In this document: positions 10,982 to 23,039 of the stretch, in pieces
Position numbering within the stretch: position 1 is the first letter of the stretch
Layout: every line of letters begins with the position of its first letter
NCBI GenBank assembly: GCA_032718475.1
Contig: JAUCBJ010007643.1
Coordinates: 1 to 43,386 of the forward strand
Reading direction: 5' to 3'
DNA: 43,386 bases
Origin: Nemertoderma westbladi
Taxonomy: Eukaryota; Xenacoelomorpha; Nemertodermatida; Nemertodermatidae
Position numbers and translations under genes: made by a program
The notes under the pieces: model-generated
What the model saw: the letters and a program-made list of their open reading frames with translations, nothing else
Told to the model about the DNA's origin: nothing
Database searches by the model: none

Positions 10982-12600
10982 ATCTGCTATATAAGTTTAT
11001 CCATATTATAATGAGTTTATATTTAGGCGAGCGGGCGTCGCTGCCTACCCCTCTCTGCCCCCGGACAGTGCGAGATCCTCAGCGCTGGTGTACTTTCGCC
11101 GATGTGCCTATCGCCAACGTCGTAGCTGCACAACGACTACAACAACCAGCACAAGTCACTCCACCGTCCGTCCCAAAGGCTTAGATATACTTCAGGTTCT
11201 TACTGGAGAGTTAGGGCTACTTTCACAATTGCGACTCGCTACTGTAAACACACCTTAGTAGTAACATTCACCTACAAACGCACAAATTCCACGTAACTGT
11301 CACAAATGGTACACATTCTATCACACATTCGGGTCATTTGTCCGTTAGTCAAGTGCCTTCCAGAATGTCACGTTGTTATTATGTATCCTTGGATATTAGC
11401 AGTGCGCTATTTATTCCCTATGCTATTCAATGGGGCAAGCTTTCTATTGTTCTTTTAACTCACTTCCAATTCTAGCGTGGTTGTTGCCATGGTGACATTA
11501 TGGAAAGCTAGCGGTAGAATTAGGGTAATTCTCATGCATACAGATCTGGGATGCTATTTAATAGTAATTCTTTAATGGTCAATATCCCCTTTATACATGA
11601 TTTTATGAATTTTATCGGCTATTGACTATATATTGGAGATTCTCGCACACTAATATACTTAATAGAGTGAATCTCCGCTCCCATGATCTATTAATTAATG
11701 GAATTTTAGGAATGTTATAAATTGTATAAAAATGACAATTTATTAAATTCATTAAAATATATGAATTTAAATTTATTCCCGTAAATTTTATTATTTAATG
11801 TTAAATAGACACAATTTTATTCCAGAACGTGTCTGGGGACTGGGATCCTTGATTCTAGGAATTTTGACCTTTTAAGAGTATCGGTAAGTGCTACGATATC
11901 TTAATCGACTAGAATTTTAAAGGATCTAAAATTTCGACAGATTTTATAAATATTAATAATTAATATTTAGGATGGGCACCAGTTTATTCCAGAACTTGTC
12001 TGGGGACGTTAACCACTGATTCTAGAATTTGTCTTTCAAGTATATCGGTGGGTGCCGCGATATCTTAATCGACTAGAATTACAGATGGTCAAAGGGTTTA
12101 ACAGATTTATTTTGCGTTATACGCTACTGTTAAAAGGACATCACGCTACTATATGTATTATTTAATATACGGTATGAGAGCAATATCGCACGAAGCAATG
12201 TCAGTGAGAAGAGGCAAGTCGTTTCCAAGGTCTACCCAGAGCTTGGTTTAGCCGAGACACGAGGATCTGAATTTTGCATTCCTAATACTCTGCTTACCAA
12301 TAATACTTAAATATAGTAGGAGCTTTATTGTACTTTAATAAGTACGGATATTTCATCTTACTGTAGTCACGTATTTATAATATGATACGGACAGTAAGGA
12401 AAGAGAAAAAGAATTATTTCTCGCCGTCGCACTAAATATAATATATAAGTAATTAAGTAATAAACACTAATATATTGCACTAATCTACTAAATAATCGCT
12501 AAAATATCATTCTACTAAATAAAATTAAAGAAAACGATTATAATAAAATTACATAATAATACATACATAAATATAAAATAATAAGAATATAAAATAATAT
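10982..12600. other. Non-coding part of the BEL/Pao 3' region
   Basis: The spacer between integrase and the accessory ORF is AT-rich. It holds an imperfect tandem pair at 11817-12095. A GC-richer patch at 11011-11184 contains a + strand frame of 57 codons starting MSLYLGERASLP, antisense to the element and unrecognised. The rest shows nothing I can name. Confidence 0.5.
11817..12095. repeat. Imperfect tandem repeat, ~167-bp period
   Basis: The blocks starting TTATTCCAGAAC at 11817 and 11984 share GTCTGGGGAC, GATTCTAG, and GCGATATCTTAATCGACTAG (with CTAC in the first copy). Each has two recognisable halves. It lies inside the BEL/Pao 3' region. Confidence 0.7.
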
Positions 12601-12625
12601 GGTCACACACCCACTCCAAACGCTG

Positions 12626-13804
12626 TTACGTTGGGGAGTCCCTAGATGTTTGTTGGATTAGGGAGGTGGTCGTGGGAAGAGTATCTTGCCTTCCATAGTT
12701 TCCGGAGAGTTCTCTGTCCCTTTCCAGTAAACATAAACGACCAACTGGGCGATTGAGCTGCTGTGTCTCGAAGACAATTCCCGGTTTCTTGAAGTTACGT
12801 CGCATGACGACGAGTTCTACTGATCGCACTAAACCGTCATCCGAGATGTGAGTCTCGATGATACGACCTGTCTGCCACCGCTTACGTGGAAGATCTACAT
12901 CCACAATAAGAACCATGTCTCCAGCGCTGACGTTTTCTTGCTGCGCAAACCACTTAGTTCGAAGTTGTAGCGTGGCCAGATAATGTTTTTCGAAATGGTC
13001 AGCGAAACGACGGGATAACAACTGCATGAGTTGCCAAGTTTGCCGGCAGTATTCGTCTCCGTCTGTGATTTCCGATTATGGGAGCATGGCTACAGGCTTC
13101 TTCAGTAGGAAATGCGCGGGTGTTAGCGCTTCCAGGGAATCGGGACTCGATGAGACTGGCATAAGCGGTCTCTCGTTGAGATAGGCGGCGATTTCCTCCA
13201 TTAACGTCCGCAAAAGTTCGTCGGTGAGATACGCGCGGCAAGGCACTATAAAGTGAAATGCGGTCTTCACACTTCTTATTAATCTCTCCCAACTTCATCC
13301 CCACCAAGGGGCTTCGGCGGCGTTGAAGGTCCAGCTAGACGCTGTTACTCGTAGCTGATTGTCCACCTGTCTTTGGTTCCAATCTTTGACGTAAGCTTTG
13401 ATTTCATTGTTGGCACCAATGAAGTTTGTTCCCTTATCAGATCTCATCGTGTTACTAGTGCCAAAGCGAGCGATCTGTCGTCGTAAGCTTAATAGAAAGC
13501 TGTTGGTAGATAAATCGTTCACCATATCGAGATGGATAGCTCTACAAGTCATACAAACAAAGATGACATACCATCTCTTGACTATAGTCCTAGCACGATA
13601 TACTTCAATAGGGCCAAATAAATCTACACCGGTATTAGTAAAGGGTGGTTCATAGAAGCTTACTCTTTCCCTAGGTAATTCTGCCTCTCTCTGTGTTAAA
13701 GGCCTACTGAATGCTTTCCTACAGGGTATGCAGTTCCTAAGAACTTGGTTCAGAGCTCTACGGGGTTTATAAAAATAATAGCGAGTTCGAATTTCGCTAA
13801 GAAC
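12626..13804 (-). pseudogene. BEL/Pao integrase core and DUF5641-type C-terminus
   Basis: One frame, interrupted by stops, continues the RNase H segment. The first integrase Asp is in NTGVDLFGP and the second in MRSDKGTNF. The Glu block SWERLIRSVK lies just after an in-frame TGA that follows the PWWG motif (stop at 13295-13297). A TAA at 13076-13078 splits off the last part, which has AGDMVLIVDVDLPRKRW, the DUF5641-like tail of BEL integrases. The final stop is TAA at 12626. In a working element it would insert the cDNA, making the 5-bp duplication seen here. All three segments share one reading frame, so the lesions are point changes, not indels. Confidence 0.85.
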
Positions 13805-15130
13805 TCATTCTCTACCAGCATGATAAAGTTTGCTGTGAACATCTACAATCATCTTGACTTGTATTTCAAGATTTCTAATGAGTATGGGGAACTTAGTGTC
13901 AAAGGATAATGGAGCATTCGTTAATCTTCCTCCAATACGTATCAACCCATCTATCATTGTGCTAGAGAAACGATCCCTTAAGCGCATCTGTGGATTTCTC
14001 AACAACAGGAAATACTTATCGGAATCCTCATAGCATTGCAGGAGTCTCAGCATCTGCTTGTTGGTTTCTTCATGCTCCTGATAACTGATCTTCTCCTTCA
14101 GAAACCTATCGGATATCTTATATTTGGGAAGATCTTTAACAACATGGACCTGCACCGATGTTAGTGGAGTGGTATCACTTTTGGTCTTCATTCCGGAGTA
14201 GTGATGGTGAAAACATCTTTTTAAATATGTAACGGCCTTACAGAGCCGATTCCAGAAACTGTAGTGATGTATCGCTCTCTGCAGGAGAGGTGAGAGTCCT
14301 TGCGAGACGTCTGGTATTCCAGATTTCCAATCCTTCTCATGGATTTCCACAACAAGTTTATTTGTGGCTGTGGGTTTCTGATCCAAAGTGTCGTCTCCGG
14401 AAGTATGTAGTACAGACAGATCTACCATGGGTTTGAATAACTTCGATTTACTCGCCCGAGTTTTAGGTTTGACTTTCTCCGCTCCCTTGGCCTGTCTAAT
14501 CTCTGCTGTAGTAAGATGAGGAGGCCATTCTTCTTCTTCTTTGTAGAGGAAGTTGGGTCCACCTAACCAGTCTGGAGTATCTACCTTTTCTTGTGGAGTT
14601 GCTCCCCTGGAGGCGATGTCTGCTGGATTAATCGTTCCGGGGCAATGTCTCCATTGATCCATCGTTGTGCGACTGAGTATAATGGCTACTCTGTTGGTAA
14701 CGAAGACGCTGAATTGACAGACTTCATTAGTTATATACTCCAACACGAGTAAAGCATCGGTCCAATAGACAGTTTTCTCCAGTGGATAGTCGATCTGTTC
14801 TGTTACATTCCGGCCGATGGCTGTAGCGTATAGAGCCGCTTTTAACTCTGCTCGAGGAACTTTCAACTTATTGTTTATCAATGCCTTAGAGGTAACCAAG
14901 GCGACTTTGATTCCGTCCAGAGTTTCCACCCTTAGGTAGGCTACTATACCTATTCCCATATCGCTGGCGTCTCCAAACACATGAAGTTGATAGGAATACG
15001 TAGGGAGAACATGACCAAAATATGAATGGGAAATTATAAAGTTCTCGATGGCTGGTAGAGAATCTTCCCATTTCATCCACTTCTTTAATAATTCTTCCCT
15101 TAAGTGGATCGTCCCATGAGTGGTTTTCAA
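13805..15130 (-). pseudogene. BEL/Pao RNase H and integrase zinc-binding region
   Basis: RNase H blocks are visible in order: LHVFGDASDMGIG (catalytic Asp), KVPRAELKAAL (Glu) and YWTDALLVLEYI (Asp). These are followed by the PADIASRG signature typical of BEL/Pao. The C-terminal part has DGLIRIGGRL and LYHAGRE, the start of the H2C2-type integrase zinc-binding domain. An in-frame TGA at 13805-13807 cuts that domain just after LYHAGRE; the same frame then continues into the integrase core. At its 5' side the frame is separated from the RT segment by a frameshift near 15100, so the first few codons are out of register. Confidence 0.85.
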
Positions 15131-15572
15131 GCCACATTTGTTGTACTAAACTCCGAGCAATCAATATAACTGGGCTAATAAATCCCAATGGATCGAAATA
15201 AGTGCTCAGGATACTTAAACAAATCCGTTTAGTCCGAACTGGATTATCTCGCTGTTTTAGTTGGAAAAACAGGATATCTCTTTCTGTGTCCCATTTCAAA
15301 CCAAGGGTCTTAGTTTCTGGGAGATCATCTTTTATTAGATCTAGGTCTTTCGCTCCTCGATCTTCTACCGGGATCGACTCCAGAAACTCACGGGAGTTGC
15401 TGGTGAATTTAGTTAATCGAAATCCACCTCTTTTTAAGCACTCTACCGTTCCTTTAGCGACGTCAATGGCTTCTTCGACTGATGGAAGGGACTTTAGATT
15501 ATCGTCCATGTATATATCCCGCTTGATGTTGTCAATCACCTCTTTAGAGAAGGCTTCTCGAGAAGGCTTCAT
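14886..15572 (-). pseudogene. BEL/Pao RT palm motif C and A17-linked connection
   Basis: The frame starts next to a 13-bp duplication that throws it out of phase with the upstream RT. It contains DIYMDDNLKS, the RT catalytic YMDD, then KTLGLKWDTERD and ILSTYFDPLGFISPV, the block annotated as Pao peptidase A17 in this group. Past about 15100 the frame loses meaning, and the true continuation lies in the frame of 13805-15130. Residues after SWDDPL are probably spurious. Confidence 0.85.
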
Positions 15573-18348
15573 CTGCAGTGGTGCGCACCACTGAACAGGC
15601 GTTTGAAGGGCTTGAGATTATCCCAAAAGCCTGGATGGTCATCCAGTACTCCACCGGTTTCTGGTTGAGGTCTCCTTCAGGCCACCACAGAAATCGTAGG
15701 CTATCTCGATCCCTATCCAGCGCCTTGACTTGTAAGAACATGCCTTCTATATCTGAGGCGAAAGCAATTGAATATTGTCTTAATCTTAAGAGTATTCCCA
15801 ACAAGGATTGGAGTAAGTTGGGTCCGGGTAACAATTCGGAATTAAGGGATTGGCCCATATAGAGGGTGGAGCCGTCAAACACCACTCGTACCTCATGGGG
15901 TTTACCAGGTTTGGGAACGTAATGGTGAGTTAAATAATACGTTCTCTCAGTTATAGGTGTTTCTTCCGGTACTAGCTCCGCATATCCCTTGCTAATAAAT
16001 TTCTTCAACTGCGTTTGATACATTTCTTTAGCTGAAGAATTTGCCGTAAGGCATCGATGTAGTTGAGCAATTCTTTTCTCCGCCAAGGGTCTGTTGTTTA
16101 CGAACTTTGGTTCTCGCTTTCGGAAAGGTAGACCGATCTCATATCTACCTTGATCTTTAAGAAAACGTGTAGTTGTCTCTTGGATCTGCTTGGCTCTTTC
16201 TTCCTCTACCGATAGGGCCTTATCGTAGGAATTGGGCTCTACAGCCTCTTGAGTAAAGAATCGTACGGCGTGTTCATCCCGAGTCTTGGCATTATAACGT
16301 TCAATGACGTCATTAAGTTCGTCGTTATAGTCGTCTCGTTCTGATGGAAAAAGGAGCTGACATAAGTGCACTTGGTTTTGCCAAGTCTCGTTTTCCTTAA
16401 GGAGATCTATGGTATTCTCCTCATCGAAAAGTTGGTGGACATTGTCATTATCTGAGGAGTATGGTGTTCCCTCAGTTGGATCGTCTAACTCACTGCTCTC
16501 GACTTCCCATTTTCTTACCTGATATACCTGGTCTTTCAGTAATCTTTCCATGAGAGTTCTACGGGAAGGGCCAGTAAAGTACCAACCCACTCTAGTTCTT
16601 CCCGCATAAGCTTGTAGTGGTTGCGGTTGAGCAGGCCGTTTCTCCAATGTCTCGAGCGCTTCATGCGCGTTTTGACCGATGAGTATTTGCACTCCAGGGT
16701 AATCGGTGTTGAATCTAGGTATTTCCAGCTGCTGGGTGAAATCGTCCTCATCCCAGTTATAAGGTTCCACTTGGGTGGTGGCGAAGTTCTTTATCGCCAC
16801 CATTTTTACTGACCTTATACTATGTTCTCCTAGTTCATCCTGGGGGGTGGACAACGCACCTACATAATAATCCGCTATTACTGTAGATTTCCAAACCTGC
16901 ATAATTCCTGACATGTTTAGCTTAGTTCGGAACTTGGGTTGTCCAGCAAAGATGTCTTCGGCTAGTTCTTTGTTGATGAATGTTCTTGTACTACCGGAGT
17001 CAAGGAGGGCGTTCACTACATAACTCCTTTTAGGTCCGTGGACCCTTACCTGTACTACAGGAAATTCTCGGATTCCTACATTGGAAGGTGGCGCTTTCCA
17101 AGATGGTTGTCGATCAGAAGTAGTTAGGGTGAGGTCGCTGTCTGTGTCTTTTTCATACATAAGTGCTCGATACACTGCGGTATTTATCATGTAACAGGAT
17201 TCATCTTCGTCAGAGAATTCATCTGTATAGAATCCTTCCATCTCAGAACTTTGGTCAGTGTCGTTCACATCACTGAATTGGACATGTAGTTCGGAATCAC
17301 TTACCTGACTCTGGCTGTTTCGCTCAAATTCAGTGTGCAACAAGATATGATGTTTCGCACCACACTTTGCACACCTTGTGTCGGAGTAACAGGTTCGCCG
17401 TTGGTGTCCTTGTCTGAGGCAATTATAACACAACCGCTTATCCCACATGACTTCTCGTCTCTCCGTTAATGATTTCTTCAGGAATTCATCACACATATTC
17501 AAACGGTGGGTCCCGTCACATAACGCACATTTCGGTTTGATGTTACTTACTTTATTTTGAATAACATTGTGCACACTCGTTCTTTCTTCGGGCTTTCTCA
17601 CCTGAATTCTCTTGGGAGACGTAGGAGGAGTTTTTCTTATCTGTTCTCTCCTGTCATTGGTTCGAGACTTGAATTTACTTACCTGTTCTTTAGGCGTTTT
17701 ATTGACATAATAAGATCTTTCAGTGTCTTTCCCGCTATCCTCTCCTTGAGAAGTCTGGCTTTCGCCGTCGTCTGTATAACACACTGGTGTTACCTTTCTC
17801 CTAGAAACGGGTTTCTCACTTACCTTGTTTTCCGGTGTCTTCTCTCTGGACTGTTTTAGGAGCTGTAATTTCGCTTCTCCATCTAAGAATGACATGAGAT
17901 CAGCCATGGTAGGGTCTCGTCGTTGTTGTTCCATCATATATAACACTTTCTTATCCCAGCGTGTACCTACTCCACCCTTCGGTAAAGTAGAAGCCACGGC
18001 TCCAATAACCATAGAACTCTGATATTCATGAGACTTACCTAACCAATCTAATTGTCTACAGATCTCTTGAATCTCATCGGAAAACTCTATTATCCCGCTG
18101 CTAATGAACTTTCGGGGCGCTACTAATTTTGCATACAAATATTTAGCTATGTTATTCCTATTACCATACCTGATGTTTAGTGTATCCCAAACTTGTCTTA
18201 ATCCGTCTGGATGTCCAATAAACTTTAACGCCATTAACTTGGGAGATCCTTCCAAGCACTCGATGAGGAATCTAAGTTTCTCTCCATTAGATAGTACAGA
18301 GTTCTGTATGTTATCTTTATAATATTCATTAAAAGGTAACCATTTCAT
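15544..18348 (-). pseudogene. BEL/Pao gag C-terminus, protease and RT N-terminal half
   Basis: The longest intact frame of the element (934 codons) carries four parts. A DUF1759-type capsid-like domain lies at residues 1-150 (MKWLPFNEYYKDN). Cys/His knuckles lie at 274-338 (CALCDGTH, CYNCLRQGHQRRTC, CAKCGAKHH). A DUF1758-type retropepsin has its catalytic Asp in NALLDSGSTRTFI at about 447-458. The first half of RT includes motif A in FASDIEGMFLQVK (Asp 866) and motif B in FGIISSPSNAC. It stops at 15544 because of a 13-bp tandem duplication just before the region of motif C. Its 5' end is out of phase with the 18350-19210 frame: the conserved capsid start (VKFNGDEMKW) begins a little upstream of the Met. 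Confidence 0.9.
15548..15572. repeat. 13-bp tandem duplication that breaks RT
   Basis: AGAAGGCTTCTCG is followed at once by AGAAGGCTTC. The extra 13 bases shift the frame between RT motifs B and C, ending the upstream frame at 15544 and opening the downstream one at 15572. Confidence 0.75.
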
Positions 18349-18349
18349 C

Positions 18350-19210
18350 TCATCTCCATTGAACTTGACTATCTCCTCCCACCTTTACCGCTTGACGGGC
18401 TTCGGTTCTAGCCATTTGACGCGTAAAGCTTTCTTGGGCCATCGTGTTATTTAATATCGAGTTATCGGTATATAAATTTCTCGGATTATGATCAGGTCTA
18501 TAGGGAATATCATTATCAACAGGTCTATAATTACCCTTAATAGGGTTCACTATAGGAATTTCTACTTCGCTAGCAGTATATATGCGTGTAGGCTCCACAC
18601 CTTCCGCATGAAATACTACAGACCTAACAGGTTGACACATTGTTACCGGGGTTGGTGGTATACCCTTTTGTGTATTTACTAATTTATCGCGTTCTAACGC
18701 TATACTTTGCTGCACTTCTTGCAACTCTAACCTACTCTCTCTAATTGTTCCCTTTAACTGCTGCACAGTTCCCTCCATCTCCTGGGCCTGCTGAGAGGAG
18801 CGAGAATGTTGTTCCCTCAGCTGTCCGAGCAGGAGACCCATCTCCCGTCGTCCCTCATCTACCCACTCGACCGCCGAAGCGGGAGGCGCCAACGTTGTAG
18901 CGGGCGGACGAAGGACAACGGGTGACAAGTCATGAATATTTCGCTCGGAGTCCAGGACAGGAACAATTTCAGGGGTGGTTCTGTGGGGCACAGGTAGCTT
19001 CGTGCTGTGCAGAGGGAATTTAGAGGTAGGTTCAGGGAGTACAGGTGTCTCTATCACCGAAGGGGTGGCTTCGAGAACAGGCCTAATTATTTCAGGCTCA
19101 TCTACTATAGTAGGGAGTCTTTCTATGTTAATTATTTGGTCTATGGGTTCTGTACTACCTAAGTCTGTGCTAGCTAGTTGCCTTCTAACAGCTGGGGGCA
19201 AATCAGGCAT
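18350..19210 (-). pseudogene. BEL/Pao gag middle region
   Basis: This 286-codon frame is rich in Pro, Glu and Thr, with a predicted helical segment LREQHSRSSQQAQEMEGTVQ and following heptad-like residues. It stops at 18350 only a few codons before the DUF1759 domain, which lies in another frame. It overlaps the preceding gag frame by 37 bases (19174-19210). The two shifts may be mutations or, less likely, programmed frameshifts; no classic slippery heptamer was identified. Confidence 0.7.
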
Positions 19211-20748
19211 TTCTGACGGTGGGACATTCTTTTACGTCTGCTTAGGCGAGATCGATTTCCTCCGCCTTCAGGATCGGTGGTATCGCCTTCCTCAGATGAT
19301 GTATATCCCTGTCTTTTGGGAGTTGATCGACTCATCATCTGCATATTACTAGCTGTTAACTGTTTATTAAAGTTGTCTTGCCTCTCTTGAAGATTTTCCA
19401 ACTCTAGTTGGGTTGTCTCTTCAGATGCCCTCCGTTCTGCTTCTGCCACTGCCTCTGCCACTGCCGCTTTTCTTTCCGCTTCTGCCGCTGCCACTGCTGC
19501 TGCCACTGCCGCTTTTCTTTCCGCTTCTGCCGCTGCCACTGCTGCTGCCACTGCCGCTGTCTTTCTATCTTCTATACGTTTTTTCTTTACTTGTTCTTCT
19601 TGAACCTTAGCGATGTGGATGCTTTCATCAAATTTAGCTTGGTTCGCAGCTATCCTATCCACATCGATTGCGTCCAACACAAGCTTGGCTCCTTCACTTT
19701 TAGGGCTAAGTCTCTCTAGTCTTCTCCTCAACTCTTCATCTCCTACAAAACGTTGATAGTCCGACAGATAGATGTCAATAGCATCCCTCTTATGCGGTTT
19801 CTCTGCTGTCGCTTCACTTTCCACTTGGGAAAATGTAGCGTCTGTTGATTCTCCATGGGTTGAGCGCTCATCCAGTTGAACTTTCCACTGAGCCGTTCCT
19901 TGAACCTGGAGACTCACCCGTTGAAACCAAGTCTTTACGGCAACTTGCAACAACGTGTCTTGACTTCTTTTAGAAGCCTCCTCAAAGGCCGATAAGATTA
20001 GCCTGATTCGCAGAATTCTTTCTCTAACTTGATAAAGCAGCTGTCCCTGCACTTGAGGTCCTTGGGGTTGTTGAAACAGTTATTCCTTTAATCGCTCCAT
20101 AGAGCTGAAGAATCCCTGTACGTATCCGGCTGCGGACCTCTTCCACACAGCTGGATCGATGGTTTCCTTGGTTACTCCCATCCTATGTATGTCTTCCCAG
20201 GCAGCTTCTGATAAATCAAACGGGAGTCCGGGTCCAGGGAAGTTCCATTGCGACTCGACAATAGACTTCAGTTCTTCCCTTGTGTATCCCGCATAACTAT
20301 CTTTAGTCGATCGCTTATTTCTCGCCCAATCGATCTGGTGTTCTTCCACCGCAATCAATAACCTAGTGAGTACGGCTGCAGGAAGGATGAGAAGGGGATC
20401 CGAATAAACCGCATCCGTCATCTTTGCTCCGCGCTCGGGTGTCAGCTCTACAGTATCCTCACTACTGGAGCTGTCGGGCCGTTGAGAAATAAGTACTTGG
20501 CTCGCGGGTTGTTGCTGTTCCGCTGCTTCTTGGTCCCGCTTGACCTGAGCTCGAGTGCCTATGATAGACCTACGATGTTGGACTAGCCTAGGGTCTGATA
20601 TTACTACGGGAGGGATGATCTTTCTTACAGTAGGAGGTGAGTTGAACTTCGGTCCTACACGTTCCACACTCCTGTCTGGGTCACATATGGTTGTATCTAG
20701 GAGACTGTCTGACAGGTTTTGCTTTGTGTCAGACATGTTGATTTGCAC
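19174..20748 (-). pseudogene. BEL/Pao gag N-terminal region
   Basis: The Met at 20748 opens a frame of about 525 codons that is split only by a TAA at 20080-20082. The part before the stop (222 residues) has a low-complexity start and a helical second half (WNFPGPGLPFDLSEAAWEDI). The part after it is strongly helical and contains an Ala/Glu-rich repeat of 15 residues (VAAAVAAAEAERKAA), matched by a 45-bp DNA repeat at about 19440-19560. The C-terminus is basic (RSRLSRRKRM). Such N-terminal extensions before DUF1759 are usual in BEL elements. It would form the virus-like particle with the downstream capsid region. Confidence 0.8.
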
Positions 20749-20869
20749 AGTTGAATGCCTACTGCTATGTTACAGTTAAAGCAAATCTAGTAATTCAGTA
20801 TCAACTGATAGCCTAGTAATTAATTACCGATATCGTCACTAAATGTAACTTGATATATATATAATATAT

Positions 20870-21237
20870 TAGAATACCGGTATGCTTATAGTATATATAT
20901 AAGTATTATTACAGACTAGGTTTGTCACAGAATACCGGTATATAATTCCAGCACAAATATATATAAATATATAATAGGCCTATCGTGGATACCGGTATGC
21001 AGTTTACACTTATAGTATATATAAGTATAATTATTAACTAGAATTAATTACAGAATACCGGTATAATTTCAGCCTAAATCTATAAATATATAATAGGCCT
21101 CTCGTGAATACCGGTATACAGCTTACACTTATAGTATATATAAGTATAATTATTAACTAGAATTAATTACAGAATACCGGTATAATTTCAGCCTAAATCT
21201 GTAAATATATAATAGGCCTATCGTGAATACCGGTATA
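20870..21237. repeat. 119-bp tandem repeat with ATACCGGTAT palindromes
   Basis: ATACCGGTAT, a perfect palindrome, recurs at 20989, 21108 and 21227 with exactly 119-bp spacing. Further copies lie between, each unit also holding ACTTATAGTATATATAAGT and AATAGGCCT. About three units are present. Confidence 0.85.
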
Positions 21238-22190
21238 TCAATTATTTTTAGAATAATTGAATTTCTGAAATTTTAGGGGTTACTTGGTTACTTTGCTTTA
21301 CTCTATTACCGTTATTTGAGCAGTAGTCCAACTGATATTTAGACCTAATTGATGTATGGCAGGCCTACTATTTATAAATCGTTTGAGTTGATTTATAATA
21401 TATCTATACCCGTTAAAATGGGTTTTTGTCAATATTTGAAATAAATGTTATTATTTCTGGGGGAGTCACTACACAGAAGCTGTGCGCTCTCAGTGAAGTG
21501 CTACTTGTTGGACACTAAAACAAATAATTCTAATTTACCTAAGTTACTTAATACTACAAATTACGTACAATTCGGGGTGAGATTACAATCTCTAAATAAA
21601 CACAAAAATTACAAGTACGAATTTTTAGGGTATTTTTACAAGAAGTCTACTAACCAGCCAAACAAAGGGTTAGAATATCTGGTTATTACAACGGACAGGT
21701 TACTACGGTATTTGAAAATAATAAGTAGTAGTAAATATACTGCGTTGTCCAGATAGAAAAATACCACCGTCTGACGACTTATAGCCGTGGCGCTATAAGT
21801 ACTACGTTATGTATCACGGAGTGTTCCTACCTAGAAGTTAATTACCGCGGTCTACCAGAACCAACGTGCCTATTAACCACTTTACAACACAAATATACTG
21901 CCTACACACTAATCACCTTCGGAAAGCACTGTACACTAAACCCTAAATTAGTTACAAGTACTTATATAACAAATAATCAATAGTTAAAAATACTTGAACA
22001 GCCAAAAGAACCACGGTATCTGCTGGAGTGACCGGGGCACAAAATCACCAGTCTTTACCTACGCCAAGCAGCCCTGATGTAGTACCGGGGTTAGTTTAAC
22101 TATAACGGTATATATAACAAGCACAATTACTGTAGGAATAAACTTGGGGATATGAATGTTGCGAATAATCGCATAAACTCTGAATAATAA

Positions 22191-22768
22191 ATATTACGCT
22201 ACGCGTACAGACTACTCAAACAAAATGCAGACCAAATACTGACAGACTACTATCAAGCCCAAACAAACTACGGTATATGCAGACTCCGAAATGGTTAGTT
22301 AGTATGCGTTCTAACCGAGTAGTACGACTTATTCTTTCGAGGGGGTTTACCTCACAGCTCTGGAAGCCCCTACGTTCCCAACTGGCACTTTATCGGACAT
22401 ACACTCTACACACACCGAAATCTCTCAAGATCTAACAACAGCCAGACAAAATCCAGCCTACAAATTATCTAAATAAGAAATATTACGCTACCCGTACAAA
22501 CTACACAAACCAAGTACAGACCAAACGCTGGCAGACTACTATCAAGCCTAAATAAACTACAGTATATGCAGACTCCGAAATGGTTAGTTAGTATGCGTTC
22601 TAACCCAGTAGTACGACTTATTCTTTCGAGGGGGTTCACCTCACAGCACTGGCAGCCCCTACTTTCCTAACTAGTACTTTTTCGGACATACGCTCTACAC
22701 ACACTACAGTCCCTTCAGACTTAACAACAGTCAGACAACAGTCCAGCCTACAAATTGTCTGTACAATC
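22191..22768. repeat. 289-bp tandem duplication in the BEL/Pao leader
   Basis: ATATTACGCTAC begins at 22191 and again at 22480. The two units share GCAGACTCCGAAATGGTTAG and ATTCTTTCGAGGGGGTT and end in CCAGCCTACAAATT(A/G)TCT, with about 10% divergence by eye. Confidence 0.85.
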
Positions 22769-23039
22769 TGAGCAGGCTTACACGCCTTCTGCTCAATATT
22801 AGCCTACAAATAAATAAAACTGACAGAAATAGGCCTAAGTAAAATCCCAATAAAAACCAGGCGTCCCCGATTAATTATTAAGACCTACTGGTATATAATA
22901 ATCAAAATCGAATAATACTGCTGTACCTGTACTGCTGTAGGTACTAGTCCGGGTGGTTAGGTAGTCAGGCCTACTGGGTACCGGTTGGCCGGTACTTCAG
23001 CTTTATTGCCTACTGCAATACAGAAGCTATATCTGTTAT

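Larger units (their letters stand above)
20749..23039. other. BEL/Pao 5' leader, 2.3 kb, with tandem repeats
   Basis: Between the 5' LTR and gag lie a 119-bp repeat array and a 289-bp tandem pair. A + strand frame of 103 codons (21445-21756) is antisense to the element and unrecognised. The bases directly after the 5' LTR read ATAACAGATATAGC on the - strand, not a TGG-type primer site. Confidence 0.6.

Noticed and set aside
19408-19719. Cys/Phe-rich + strand frame
   Set aside because: Shadow of the Ala/Glu repeat of the BEL/Pao gag on the opposite strand.
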